Source: Herbidospora cretacea (GTDB lineage: Bacteria > Actinomycetota > Actinomycetes > Streptosporangiales > Streptosporangiaceae). Taken from it: DNA of 64,000 nucleotides. Positions within the stretch are counted from its first letter, which is position 1. Every line of letters begins with the position of its first letter. The DNA is taken from NCBI RefSeq assembly GCF_001570605.1, contig NZ_BBXG01000013.1, forward strand, positions 62,001 through 126,000, written 5' to 3'. The notes under the pieces were generated by a model. That model saw only the letters and a list, made by a program, of their open reading frames with translations, searched no databases and was not told where the DNA came from. A program made the position numbers and the translations under genes. This document shows, piece by piece, positions 26,616 to 35,530 of the stretch.

Positions 26616-28022
26616 ATGACCACCATGCCGATCGTCGCAATCGAAATGGATCACCGGGCTCCTTCGGTCCGGCTGGCCCGGCTGCTCGACCCCGGTTCGG
26701 CGGTGCCGCTGCACGCCGCCGACGACAGCGGGGTCCACGCCGTGTGCGGGCGGGTGGACGGTTCGGTGGTCGTCGCGTACTGCACCGACGCGACCCGGAT
26801 GGGCGGCGCGCTCGGGGGAGCGGGCGCGGAGCGCGTCGTCGAGGCCATCGGCGCGGCCGAACGGCTCGGCTGCCCGGTGATCGGGCTGTGGCACTCGGGC
26901 GGGGCGCGGCTGGCCGACGGCGTGGAGTCGATGGACGGGGTGGGGCGGATGTTCGCGGCGATGACCCGGGTGTCGGGGGTGATCCCGCAGATCTCGGTCG
27001 TCCTGGGTCCCGCCGCGGGAGCCGCCGCGTACGGGCCCGCGCTCACCGACATCGTGATCATGGCCGACGACGCGCGGATCTTCATCACCGGTCCGGAGAT
27101 CGTCCGCAGCGTCACGGGGGAGCGCATCGACATGGCCGGGCTCGGGGGCCCCGAGGCGCACGGCCCCAAGTCGGGGGTCGCGCACCTGGTCACGGCCGGT
27201 GAGGACGAGGCGTACGAGCGGGCCCGCCGGCTCACGGGCATCTTCACCCGCCCCGGCAGCTTCGACTTCGGCGCGCTCGCCGAGAGCCGCGACCTGGCCG
27301 CGATCCTGCCGGACTCGCCGCGCCGCGCGTACGACGTCCGGCCGCTCGTGCGCGCCATCGTCGACGAGGGGTTCCTGGAGCTGCAGCCGCGCTGGGCCGG
27401 CAACATCCTCGTCGGGCTCGGCCGGCTGGGCGGGCGTTCCGTGGGCGTGCTGGCCAACAACCCGATCCGCAAGGGCGGCTGCCTGGACACGCTCTCCGCC
27501 GAGAAGGCGTCCCGGTTCGTCCGGATGTGCGACGCGCTCGGCGTGCCGCTGGTGGTGGTCGCCGACGTGCCCGGGTACCTGCCCGGGGTCGCCCAGGAGT
27601 GGGACGGCGTCGTCCGGCGCGGCGCGAAGCTGCTGCACGCCTTCGCCGAGTCGGTGGTGCCCCGGGTGACCCTGATCACCCGCAAGTCGTACGGCGGCGC
27701 GTACATCGCGATGAACTCGCGCTCCCTCGGCGCCACCGCGGTCTTCGCGTGGCCCGACGCGGAGGTCGCGGTCATGGGGGCCGAGTCGGCCGTCGGCATC
27801 CTGCACCGCAAGGCGCTGGCCGCCGCGCCCGAGGACGAGCGCGCGGAGCTGAGGGCGCGGCTCACCCAGGAGCACCAGCGCGTCTCCGGCGGGGTCGAAC
27901 GGGCGCTGGCGCTCGGCGTCGTCGACGAGGTGATCCCGCCCGAGACCACCAGATTGCGCCTGGCGGAGGCGCTGGACCGGGCCCCCTGGAGGCGGGGGCG
28001 GCACGGCAACATCCCGCTGTAG
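26616..28022 (+). CDS. Acyl-CoA carboxylase carboxyltransferase (beta) subunit
   Basis: A 468-residue crotonase-fold carboxyltransferase of the PccB/AccD type, which moves CO2 from biotin to acetyl-CoA or propionyl-CoA. Landmarks: H-S-G-G-A-R (about 89-94), G-P-A-A-G-A-A-A-Y (about 131-139) in the N-lobe, and D-V-P-G-Y-L-P-G (about 316-323) with S-Y-G-G-A-Y-I-A-M in the C-lobe. The family is usually about 520 residues, so the N-terminus is short. No biotin-carrier subunit is nearby. It probably supplies malonyl-type extender units to the cluster. ATG 26625 is an alternative start. Confidence 0.85.
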   Translation: MTTMPIVAIEMDHRAPSVRLARLLDPGSAVPLHAADDSGVHAVCGRVDGSVVVAYCTDATRMGGALGGAGAERVVEAIGAAERLGCPVIGLWHSGGARLADGVESMDGVGRMFAAMTRVSGVIPQISVVLGPAAGAAAYGPALTDIVIMADDARIFITGPEIVRSVTGERIDMAGLGGPEAHGPKSGVAHLVTAGEDEAYERARRLTGIFTRPGSFDFGALAESRDLAAILPDSPRRAYDVRPLVRAIVDEGFLELQPRWAGNILVGLGRLGGRSVGVLANNPIRKGGCLDTLSAEKASRFVRMCDALGVPLVVVADVPGYLPGVAQEWDGVVRRGAKLLHAFAESVVPRVTLITRKSYGGAYIAMNSRSLGATAVFAWPDAEVAVMGAESAVGILHRKALAAAPEDERAELRARLTQEHQRVSGGVERALALGVVDEVIPPETTRLRLAEALDRAPWRRGRHGNIPL

Positions 28023-28023
28023 G

Positions 28024-30714
28024 TCATCCGATGCGCGCGAGGGTGGCCGGCAGCTCCGTGCGGCGGGACACGTTCAGCTTGCGGAAGACGCGGGTCAGGT
28101 GCTGCTCGACCGTGCTGACGGTGATGTAGAGCCGGCTGGCGATCTCCAGGTTGGTGTGACCCTCGGCGGCCAGTTCCGCCACCCGGAGTTCGGCGTCGCT
28201 GAGCTGCGCGGGCAGGCCGGCCGCCGGATCGTCCCTGCGGGCCAGGGCCCGGGTGAGCGGCTCGGCGTGGCACTCCTTGGCCATGGCGCGGGCGCGCTGC
28301 TTGAGCATCCCGGCCCTGCGGTGCTCGCCGACGGCGTGGTAGGCCTCGGTGAGGTCGCACAGCAGGCGGGCGTACTCGTAGCGGTCGCCGCCCTCCTGGA
28401 GCGGGTCGGCGGCCTGGCGCAGGAGCGAGGGGCGCTCGTGGACCTCGCTGACGGCGGCCAGCAGGCGCAACGCCGAACCGCGGACCCGCTGGGACCGGGG
28501 GCCGCAGCGGGCGAGCTGCTCCTTCACGAGCCGCCGGGCCTCCTCTTCCTCGCCCAGCGCGATCAGGGCCTCGGCGGCGTCCAGCCGCCAGGCGATGAAG
28601 CCGGGGGCGTCCAGGCCCCACCGGGTCATCAGCTCGCCGCACAGCCGGAAGTCCCGCAGCGCCTCGCCGGGACGTTCGGCCGTCAGGTTGAGACGGCCCT
28701 TGCCGCGCAGGTAGTGCAGGCCGTAGCGGGTCTCCAGCATCGCCTCGGGGACGGGCAGGGTGGACTCGGGCAGGCACTCGTCGAGCCGGCCCATCGCGGC
28801 GCCGGCCAGCAGCAGGGTGCCCAGCGGCCCGCCGACGCCCACCCCCCAGCTCCCGGCCGGGATGATCTTCAGGGCGCGCCGCGCGTCCCCGGCCGCCGCG
28901 GCCAGGTCGCCCTCGCGGAGGCGGATCTCGGCCCTGATGGCGGACAGGCGGGCCTGCCGGCTGGGCGCGCGCCGGGCCTCGGCCTCGGCGATGAAGGCGT
29001 CGCACCACGGGGCGGCGCGGCCGGGGCGGTCGGTGTAGGTCAGGGCCAGCAGCGCCGTCTCCACCGTGTCCATGGTCACCTCGTCGAGACGGCAGCCGCG
29101 CAGGATGTGCTCGGCGGCGGCCATGGTCCCGTCGCCGGGGCCGTCGGTGAGGACGTCGGCGAGCACGCCGGCCGACTGGATCCGGCGGCCGACGCCCAGG
29201 GCCGGGCCGGGCGGCACGCCGACCTCCGGCAGGTGCGGCAGGAACGACGGATAGAGGGCGCGGAACCACGGGCGGGCGGCGGCGAGCTCGGCCGCGGTCT
29301 CCCGGTCGGGTTCGCCCAGTTCGTTCAGGCGGTCCAGGACCTCCAGGGCGTCCCCGGTGTGGCCGTGCCAGAGCAGCGCCTTGGCCAGCACGACCGTCTC
29401 GCCGCCGCCGAGATGGCCCTTGTGCAGGGCGTCGGTCAGCCCGGCCAGGTGGCCGGCGGGCGTGCCGGGGTCGATCCGCCATTCGGCCCGGACCAGCGCG
29501 GTGCCGATCCTGGCCCGGCGGCGCTCGTCGCCGCAGGCGCGCCAGGCCAGCCTGAGGTACTCGATCGCGGACTCCACGCCGTCGTCGCGCAGGGCGATCC
29601 TGGCCGCCTCCTCCAGGGCCGACAGCGCCCACGGATCGCCCGCGTGGCTGGCCTGGAGGAGATGGCCGGCCACGACGTCGGCCGACGCGCCGTCCCGGTG
29701 GGCCATCTCGGCGGCGCGGCGGTGCAGGTGGATGCGGTCGGCGGCGTCCAGTTCGGACAGGACGGCCGAGCGCGCCGCCTCGTGCCGGAACCGGCCGCCG
29801 TCCAGCAGCCCGGCCCCGGCCATCGCCTGGAGCGACTTGGCGACGACGGCCTCGCTCTCGCCGAGGCCGAGCAGGCGGCTGATCGAGCCGGGCTCGCCCA
29901 GCACCGCCAGGCCGTAGGCCGCCTCCTGGACGCACGGCCCCAGCCTGCGCACGCACGCCAGCACCGCCTCGCCGTAGCGGTCGCCGGGGGCGCCGGTGAT
30001 CTGGAGGTCCTCCCGCAGGGCGTCGACGAGCAGCCGGTTGCCGCCGCTCAGCGCGTGGACGAGCTCGCCGAACCGCTGGGCGGCGTCCTCGCCGAGCCGG
30101 GCGTCGACGCCGTCGCGGGACAGGTGGGTGAGGCGCACCGGACGGCAGTGCGGCTGCCGGAGGACCTCGGTGTGGAAGAGAGTGCGCAGGTGAGGGCTGT
30201 GGTCGGGGGCGCTGAAGACCAGCAGGACGTTGGCGAACCTGATCCGCCTGGCCAGGTAGGCCAGGCAGAGCTGGGAGGCGCGGTCGGCGTGGTGCACGTC
30301 GTCGACCGTGATCACCAGCGGGCAGCGCCCGGCCAGGTCCAGCAGGACGGCGCAGAGGGCGTCCACGATCTGCGCGTCCACGTGCTCGATCGACTCGGCG
30401 CGCGCATCGCCGGCCAGTTGCCTGCGGGCGCCCTCGTGCAGGAGGCCGAGCGCGGCGGCCCGCTGCTCGTCCTGGAGCGGCGCGTGGTGCAGGAGCTGGG
30501 ACAGCACGCCCAGAGGCAGGCCGCTCTCGGCCGGTGAACCGGTGGCCGTCAGCGGCAGCGCGCCCTGGTCGAGGGCGTGCTCGGCGATCAGGTACAGCAG
30601 CTCGCTCTTGCCGGTCGCCACCGCCCCGGTGACCATCGCGATCCGGCCCTTGCCCGCGACCGTCTCGGCGAGCAGCGCCCGCAGCGTCGCCATGCCCTCG
30701 TGCGTGTCGTCCAC
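28024..30714 (-). CDS. LAL-family transcriptional regulator
   Basis: An 896-residue large ATP-binding LuxR-type regulator. The N-terminal ATPase has Walker A G-A-V-A-T-G-K-S (30-37) and a Walker B-like P-L-V-I-T-V-D-D-V-H (about 134-143). A long helical repeat region follows. The C-terminal LuxR helix-turn-helix (L-S-D-A-E-L-R-V-A-E-L-A ... T-V-E-Q-H-L-T-R-V-F-R-K-L-N-V) binds DNA. GTG 30714 has GAGGGG upstream. Such proteins usually activate antibiotic clusters. It converges with the carboxyltransferase gene, one base apart. Confidence 0.92.
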   Translation of the reverse strand: MDDTHEGMATLRALLAETVAGKGRIAMVTGAVATGKSELLYLIAEHALDQGALPLTATGSPAESGLPLGVLSQLLHHAPLQDEQRAAALGLLHEGARRQLAGDARAESIEHVDAQIVDALCAVLLDLAGRCPLVITVDDVHHADRASQLCLAYLARRIRFANVLLVFSAPDHSPHLRTLFHTEVLRQPHCRPVRLTHLSRDGVDARLGEDAAQRFGELVHALSGGNRLLVDALREDLQITGAPGDRYGEAVLACVRRLGPCVQEAAYGLAVLGEPGSISRLLGLGESEAVVAKSLQAMAGAGLLDGGRFRHEAARSAVLSELDAADRIHLHRRAAEMAHRDGASADVVAGHLLQASHAGDPWALSALEEAARIALRDDGVESAIEYLRLAWRACGDERRRARIGTALVRAEWRIDPGTPAGHLAGLTDALHKGHLGGGETVVLAKALLWHGHTGDALEVLDRLNELGEPDRETAAELAAARPWFRALYPSFLPHLPEVGVPPGPALGVGRRIQSAGVLADVLTDGPGDGTMAAAEHILRGCRLDEVTMDTVETALLALTYTDRPGRAAPWCDAFIAEAEARRAPSRQARLSAIRAEIRLREGDLAAAAGDARRALKIIPAGSWGVGVGGPLGTLLLAGAAMGRLDECLPESTLPVPEAMLETRYGLHYLRGKGRLNLTAERPGEALRDFRLCGELMTRWGLDAPGFIAWRLDAAEALIALGEEEEARRLVKEQLARCGPRSQRVRGSALRLLAAVSEVHERPSLLRQAADPLQEGGDRYEYARLLCDLTEAYHAVGEHRRAGMLKQRARAMAKECHAEPLTRALARRDDPAAGLPAQLSDAELRVAELAAEGHTNLEIASRLYITVSTVEQHLTRVFRKLNVSRRTELPATLARIG

Positions 30715-30739
30715 CGTCGTTCCCCTCGTGATTCGCCGG

Positions 30740-32461
30740 TCAGTGCCCGGCGGCGGCCAGGTGGGCGTTCAGCCGGCCGTTCCCGGCGAGCCGGCCGGCG
30801 GCGGCGCGGACCGCGGAGAAGGCCGCCGCCGCGACGTCCCGGTCGATGCCCGCGCCCCAGGCGGACGCCCCGCCGCTGCGGCACTCGGCGTAGATCACGG
30901 TCTCGTCGCCGGACCTGACCGCCCGGTCCGGGCTGAGGTCGTCGTGGTCGAGCGGCCGTCCGGTGCGGTGCACCACGTCGACCCGGATGCCCCACGGGCT
31001 CAGCACCGAGCCGAGGACGCCGATCGCGTCCGACTGGTCGCCGCCGACCTCGAACCCGCCGTCCACGTGCAGCGTCGCCGCGAGCGGTTCGCGGCCCACC
31101 GGGAGCGGGTCGGTCGGGTCGCCGTGGAAGAGGTACTCCTCGGAGAACAGCGCGCCGATCCGGTTCGGGGTCAGTTCGCCGCCGTCCGCGTCGGCGTGCC
31201 ACTGCACCCGGGCGGACAGGTCGGCCTGGAGGCCGCGCGGCAGGTTCAGGCCGTGCCAGGCGCTCATCACGTAGGCCACGCCGCCCTTGCCGGACTGGCC
31301 GTTGACCCGGACCACCGCCTCGTACGTGCGGCCGACGTCCTTGGGGTCCACCGGCAGGTACGGCACCTGCCACGGCAGCGCGTCGGAGGTCGTCCCGGTG
31401 TCCTCGGCCTGCCGGACGCGGGCGTCGAAGCCCTTCTTGATGGCGTCCTGGTGCGACCCGGAGAACGCGGTGTAGACGAGGTCGCCGCCGTAGGGGTGGC
31501 GGGGGTGGACCGGCAGCCCGGTGCACCGCTCGACCGTGCGCCGGACCGCGTTGATCTCCGAGAAGTCGACGCCGGGGTCGACGCCGTGGCTGTACATGTT
31601 CATCGCGAGGGTGACCAGGCAGACGTTGCCGGCGCGCTCCCCGTTGCCGAACAGGCAGCCCTCGACCCGTTCCGCGCCGGCCAGCAGGGCCATCTCGGCG
31701 GAGGCGACCGCGGTGCCCCGGTCGTTGTGGGGGTGCACCGACAGGCAGACGTGCTCGCGCCGGGACAGGTGGCGGTGCAGCCACTCGATCTGGTCGGCGA
31801 AGACGTTCGGGAGCGACCGCTCGACCGTCGTCGGGAAGTTCAGGATGATGCCGCGCCCGCGTTCGGGCTGCCAGACCCGCATCACGGCCTCGCAGACCTC
31901 CAGGGCGAAGTCGGCCTCGGTCTCGTTGAACAGCTCGGGGGAGTACTGGTAGCCCAGGTCGCAGCCGGGCAGCACCCGCTCGGCGTGGCGCATCATCGTC
32001 ACGGTGCCCTGGACGGCCAGGTCGCGCACGCCCGCCCGGTCGAGGTTGAAGACGGTGTCGCGGAACAGGGGGGACGTCGCGTTGTAGATGTGCACGACGG
32101 CGCGGCGCGCGCCCTTCAGGGACTCCACGGTCCGCCGGATCTGGTCGTCGCGGGCCTGGGTGAGCACGGTGATCGAGACGTCGTCCGGGATCCGGTCGCG
32201 TTCGATGAGCATCCGCACGAAGTCGTGGTCGGTCCGGCTGGCCACCGGGAAACCGATCTCGATCTCCTTGTAGCCGATCGCCACCAGAAGTTCGAACATC
32301 AGGAGTTTGCGCTCGGGTGTCATCGGATCGGCGAGCGACTGGTTGCCGTCCCGCAGGTCGGTGGAGAGCCACCGCGGCGCGGTGAGAATGCGGTTTCCCG
32401 GCCAGGTGCGATCGGTCAGAACTAGGGGGGTGAATCCGGAATAACGCTCGACACCCTTCAT
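30740..32461 (-). CDS. leuA: 2-isopropylmalate synthase-type enzyme
   Basis: A 573-residue enzyme of the LeuA type 1 group. The acetyl-CoA Claisen condensation core shows S-T-D-L-R-D-G-N-Q-S-L (metal Asp and Arg, about 33-43), H-P-H-N-D-R-G (about 242-248) and F-G-N-G-E-R-A-G-N (about 273-281). A C-terminal regulatory domain begins near residue 440. In primary metabolism this makes 2-isopropylmalate from 2-oxoisovalerate. Its place inside a biosynthetic cluster suggests a dedicated copy that supplies a branched or chain-extended acid or amino acid, or one that resists feedback inhibition (inference). It lies 25 bases upstream of the LAL gene. Confidence 0.85.
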   Translation of the reverse strand: MKGVERYSGFTPLVLTDRTWPGNRILTAPRWLSTDLRDGNQSLADPMTPERKLLMFELLVAIGYKEIEIGFPVASRTDHDFVRMLIERDRIPDDVSITVLTQARDDQIRRTVESLKGARRAVVHIYNATSPLFRDTVFNLDRAGVRDLAVQGTVTMMRHAERVLPGCDLGYQYSPELFNETEADFALEVCEAVMRVWQPERGRGIILNFPTTVERSLPNVFADQIEWLHRHLSRREHVCLSVHPHNDRGTAVASAEMALLAGAERVEGCLFGNGERAGNVCLVTLAMNMYSHGVDPGVDFSEINAVRRTVERCTGLPVHPRHPYGGDLVYTAFSGSHQDAIKKGFDARVRQAEDTGTTSDALPWQVPYLPVDPKDVGRTYEAVVRVNGQSGKGGVAYVMSAWHGLNLPRGLQADLSARVQWHADADGGELTPNRIGALFSEEYLFHGDPTDPLPVGREPLAATLHVDGGFEVGGDQSDAIGVLGSVLSPWGIRVDVVHRTGRPLDHDDLSPDRAVRSGDETVIYAECRSGGASAWGAGIDRDVAAAAFSAVRAAAGRLAGNGRLNAHLAAAGH

Positions 32462-32775
32462 CCTCGCATTTCCTTCCTGTATGACTCCTGGGGTGGATCG
32501 GACGCGGAGAATGAGGGTGACGAGGAGCCCGGCGCGGCCTGACCTGTGCGACTGCGTGGGGGGAACCCGGCGATTGGAGTTGTTGAATCTTGTACGATCC
32601 CTTTTCCGCTGAACTCAAGCTAATAGGGGCCGTGACGGACGACAAGCAGGGGTGTCGGCAGTTCGGATAAGGTGACCCCGAGTGGTAAGGGGGGATATCG
32701 AAAGTTGTATTGCCCCCTGCAACCCTCGGATCATCCCCCTTATTCGGGCGTGGATTCCGGCGTAACAATCCCGTC
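32462..32775. other. Divergent regulatory region between leuA-like and UbiA-like genes
   Basis: No gene is seen in these 314 bases. They are AT-richer than the surroundings and should hold both promoters. On the minus strand CCCCTATTAGCTTGAG (32614-32629) matches sites before two other cluster genes and runs into a TTGAGT/TACAAG pair. Confidence 0.6.
32614..32629 (-). promoter_or_regulatory. Shared upstream motif, site 1 (leuA-like gene)
   Basis: Minus-strand CCCCTATTAGCTTGAG lies 152 bases before the start of the LeuA-type gene. Its 3' end overlaps a possible -35 (TTGAGT), with TACAAG 18 bases further on. See the sites at 36581 and 39728. Confidence 0.4.
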
Positions 32776-33729
32776 ATGGCGAGCACCTGGGTATCGGGCC
32801 GGGCATCCGGACCTTCCACCCTCAGACGCGCGACGAGAACGCTGTGGTTCTGCACCATCGAGGCCAGGCCGGCCGTGCTGGCCGTGTCCCTGCTGAGATT
32901 CCTGGCGGGGGCGACGCTGGCACTGCCGGTCGCCGCCGCTCCCGACCCGGCGAAGGTGCTGCAGGGCGCCGTCGCCTGGGTGTTGTCGATCTTCGCGGTC
33001 TATCTGGGCAACGGTGTCTCGGACGTCCACGAGGACCGGGTCAACGGGTCACGCCGGCCGATCGCCCGCAGTGACCTGGACCCGCGCACGGCGACCGCGG
33101 CGGTCGCGGTGGCCGCGGCCCTGTCGCTGCTGGCGACCGCGGGGCTGCCCACCGCGATGACCTGGGTCATCCTGGCCAACCTGGCCCTCGGCTACCTGTA
33201 CTCGGGCGCCCCGTTCCGCCTCAAGCGGCGCTCCGGCGGCACCGTCTTGGTGGTCTGCGGGTCGGGGCTGCTGGCTTACTGGGGCGGGTTCACCGTGGTC
33301 GTCAACGGGGCGGAAGGGGTCACGCCGCTCAGCCTGATCGTGTTCGCGACGGCCGCGACCTGCTGGATGACGCTCGTCGGCGTCCCGGCCAAGGACCTGT
33401 CCGACATCGAGGGGGACGCCGCCGCCGGCCGGCGCACCATCGCGGTGATCTGGGGCGCGCGGGTGGCCAGGAACGTCATGTCAGCCGCCGCGCTGCTCCT
33501 GGCGGGGGCGTTCTGGGTGGCCGGCGTGGCGGTCTCGGCGCCGCTCGCCGTGACCGCGCTGGCCATGTTCGCCGGAGCGGTGGCGGTCACCCTGGCGGGT
33601 CGCGCCGCGGATGCCGACGCCGCCCGAGGCTGGCGGCGCAGACCTTATCGGGCGTTCATGGCGACGCAATACGTGGTCCACATTACCGTCCTGTCCTCTA
33701 ATATTGGGAAGGATATGTTGCTTTTGTGA
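32776..33729 (+). CDS. UbiA-family prenyltransferase-like membrane protein
   Basis: A 317-residue protein with about eight to nine membrane helices. The first aspartate motif is N-G-V-S-D-V-H-E-D-R-V-N (about 85-96), and the second is K-D-L-S-D-I-E-G-D (about 213-221). Both are needed to bind Mg-diphosphate, so it should transfer a prenyl group to an aromatic or lipid acceptor. ATG 32776 is chosen; an in-frame upstream start at 32710 would add a poorly conserved tail. No prenyl diphosphate synthase is in the window, so its role in the cluster is open. Confidence 0.8.
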   Translation: MASTWVSGRASGPSTLRRATRTLWFCTIEARPAVLAVSLLRFLAGATLALPVAAAPDPAKVLQGAVAWVLSIFAVYLGNGVSDVHEDRVNGSRRPIARSDLDPRTATAAVAVAAALSLLATAGLPTAMTWVILANLALGYLYSGAPFRLKRRSGGTVLVVCGSGLLAYWGGFTVVVNGAEGVTPLSLIVFATAATCWMTLVGVPAKDLSDIEGDAAAGRRTIAVIWGARVARNVMSAAALLLAGAFWVAGVAVSAPLAVTALAMFAGAVAVTLAGRAADADAARGWRRRPYRAFMATQYVVHITVLSSNIGKDMLLL

Positions 33730-33783
33730 CGTAAGTGGGAGATTGTAGGCTCGCGCGCGCGTCCCAAATCGAGAGGGATTTCC

Positions 33784-34881
33784 TTGAGTGCTGATTTCGG
33801 GGCGGAGGGGGATCCGGCGAGATTCGTAGACGCGTGCCGGGACGAAATCCTTGAGGAATTCGAGTCGGAGCTGCACTCCACCGGCAACGCGCTCTCCACG
33901 GATCCGAACGCGGTTCGACAGGCCCTTATGACGGCCGAGTACGTTCTCGACGACGTGGCCGCGACACTGCGTGCCGGAAAAGTGCAGGTCAACGAACTCT
34001 ATAAGTTTCACGCCTGGGAAGTCGGCGCCAGCAGGGCGGCTTCCGGAGTTCATCCGAAGGCATCTCTTGAGGCGGGCTCACTTTTTTTCAGGTCCGCGCT
34101 CACGCATCTCGCCCGTCACATCGCGGCGGGCTCCGGCAATCCCACCGAGGTCTTCGCGCTGGTCGCCACCGGCATGGAGGAGAGCCTGTCGCGCCGGGTG
34201 AGGGAGGCCTCCGAGAGCTACCACGGGTTCCTGCTCAACGAGGTCCAGCAGGCGCAGGAGGAGGAGCGCCGCCGGATCGCGCGCGATCTGCACGACCGGA
34301 TCGGTCACGGCGTCAGCGTCGCGCACCAGCAGCTCGCGCTGTCGGAGCTGCACCGCGGCACCGACCCCGCCAGGGCGGCCATCAAGATCGGGGTCGCCCA
34401 GCAGGCGATCCAGGAGGCGATGGAGCACCTGCGCCAGATCACCTCGGACCTGCACCCGCAGGTGCCGGTCAGGAGCCTGGAGAAGGCGCTGCTGGAGTTC
34501 CTGGAGACGGTCGAGGACGACGGGGTGTCGGTCGGCCTGGACGTGAACGGCGACGAGTCGTGGGCCGAGCCGCGCGTCCTGGACGAGTCCTTCCTCATCC
34601 TCCGCGAGGCGGCCAGGAACGCGCTGACCCACGGCGGGCCGTCGGTGGTCCTGATGCGGGTCGACATCGCCCCGCACGAACTCCGGGCCTTCGTGCAGGA
34701 CAACGGCCGGGGCTTCGAACCGTCCCGGGTCCGTGGCCGCGGGGTGGGGCTGGCCTCCATGCGGGAGCGGGCCGAGCTGCTCGGCGGCCGGCTGGTGATC
34801 GCCAGCGAGCCGGGCAACGGCTGCCGGGTCGACCTGTCCATCCCGCTCAAGAGGCAGGTCAGTGAACTCGACGAGCTCTAG
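33784..34881 (+). CDS. NarL-type soluble sensor histidine kinase
   Basis: A 365-residue kinase without membrane segments. An N-terminal helical sensor region (about 1-150) leads to a HisKA_3 dimerisation segment E-E-E-R-R-R-I-A-R-D-L-H-D-R-I-G-H (phospho-His in D-L-H-D, near residue 177). The HATPase domain has E-A-A-R-N-A-L-T-H and G-R-G-V-G-L-A-S-M-R-E-R. TTG 33784 has a GAGAGG site upstream. The response regulator gene overlaps its 3' end by 20 bases. It should sense a cytoplasmic signal. Confidence 0.88.
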   Translation: MSADFGAEGDPARFVDACRDEILEEFESELHSTGNALSTDPNAVRQALMTAEYVLDDVAATLRAGKVQVNELYKFHAWEVGASRAASGVHPKASLEAGSLFFRSALTHLARHIAAGSGNPTEVFALVATGMEESLSRRVREASESYHGFLLNEVQQAQEEERRRIARDLHDRIGHGVSVAHQQLALSELHRGTDPARAAIKIGVAQQAIQEAMEHLRQITSDLHPQVPVRSLEKALLEFLETVEDDGVSVGLDVNGDESWAEPRVLDESFLILREAARNALTHGGPSVVLMRVDIAPHELRAFVQDNGRGFEPSRVRGRGVGLASMRERAELLGGRLVIASEPGNGCRVDLSIPLKRQVSELDEL

Positions 34882-35530
34882 CGGGAAGATCTCGGTCGCG
34901 CTCGTCGACGACCACGCCCTGTTCCGCGAGGGTCTGCGCGAGATCCTCGAATCGACCACCGACCTGGCCATCGCCGGCGAGGCAGGCAACTCCTCCGACG
35001 CCGTGCGGCTCGTGCGGGAGACCCGCCCGAACGTCGTGCTGCTGGACGTGGAGATCCCCGGCGACGACGTGCTGGAGACCGTCACCCGGATGCGGGCGTT
35101 CTCGCCGTCCACCCGGATCATCATCCTCAGCATGTACGACGGCCCGCACCTCCTCACCCGCCTGCTGGCGGCCGGGATCAGCGGCTACCTGCTCAAGAGC
35201 ATTCACCGGCACGAGCTGTTCGCGGCCGTCCGGAGCGTGTACGAGGACCCGGGCCGGGTCGTCCTCGCCGTGTCGCGCGCCAGCCTGGCCCAGGTGGAGG
35301 GCCCCCAGGTGGGGGTGCTGACCGAGAAGGAGAAGGAGATCCTGCAACTGGCCGCGCAGGCGCTGAGCAACCTCCAGATCGCCCGCCGGCTCGGGCTGGC
35401 CGAGGCGACCGTCAAGCGGCACATGCGCAACATCTTCGTGAAGCTCAACGCGGTCTCCCGGATCGACGCGGTCAACAAGGCGATGGCCGCGTCGCTGATC
35501 CCGGCTCAGATCAGGAGAGAGCCCGACTGA
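34862..35530 (+). CDS. NarL/FixJ-family response regulator
   Basis: A 222-residue regulator paired with the kinase just upstream. The receiver has D-D-H-A-L-F-R-E-G-L near the start, phosphoacceptor Asp in V-V-L-L-D-V-E-I-P (about residue 62), and Lys in Y-L-L-K-S. The C-terminal LuxR helix-turn-helix is L-T-E-K-E-K-E-I-L-Q-L-A ... T-V-K-R-H-M-R-N-I-F-V-K-L-N. It starts at a GTG inside the kinase gene, giving translational coupling. Its 3' end overlaps the convergent aldo-keto reductase by 25 bases. Confidence 0.9.
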   Translation: MNSTSSSGKISVALVDDHALFREGLREILESTTDLAIAGEAGNSSDAVRLVRETRPNVVLLDVEIPGDDVLETVTRMRAFSPSTRIIILSMYDGPHLLTRLLAAGISGYLLKSIHRHELFAAVRSVYEDPGRVVLAVSRASLAQVEGPQVGVLTEKEKEILQLAAQALSNLQIARRLGLAEATVKRHMRNIFVKLNAVSRIDAVNKAMAASLIPAQIRREPD

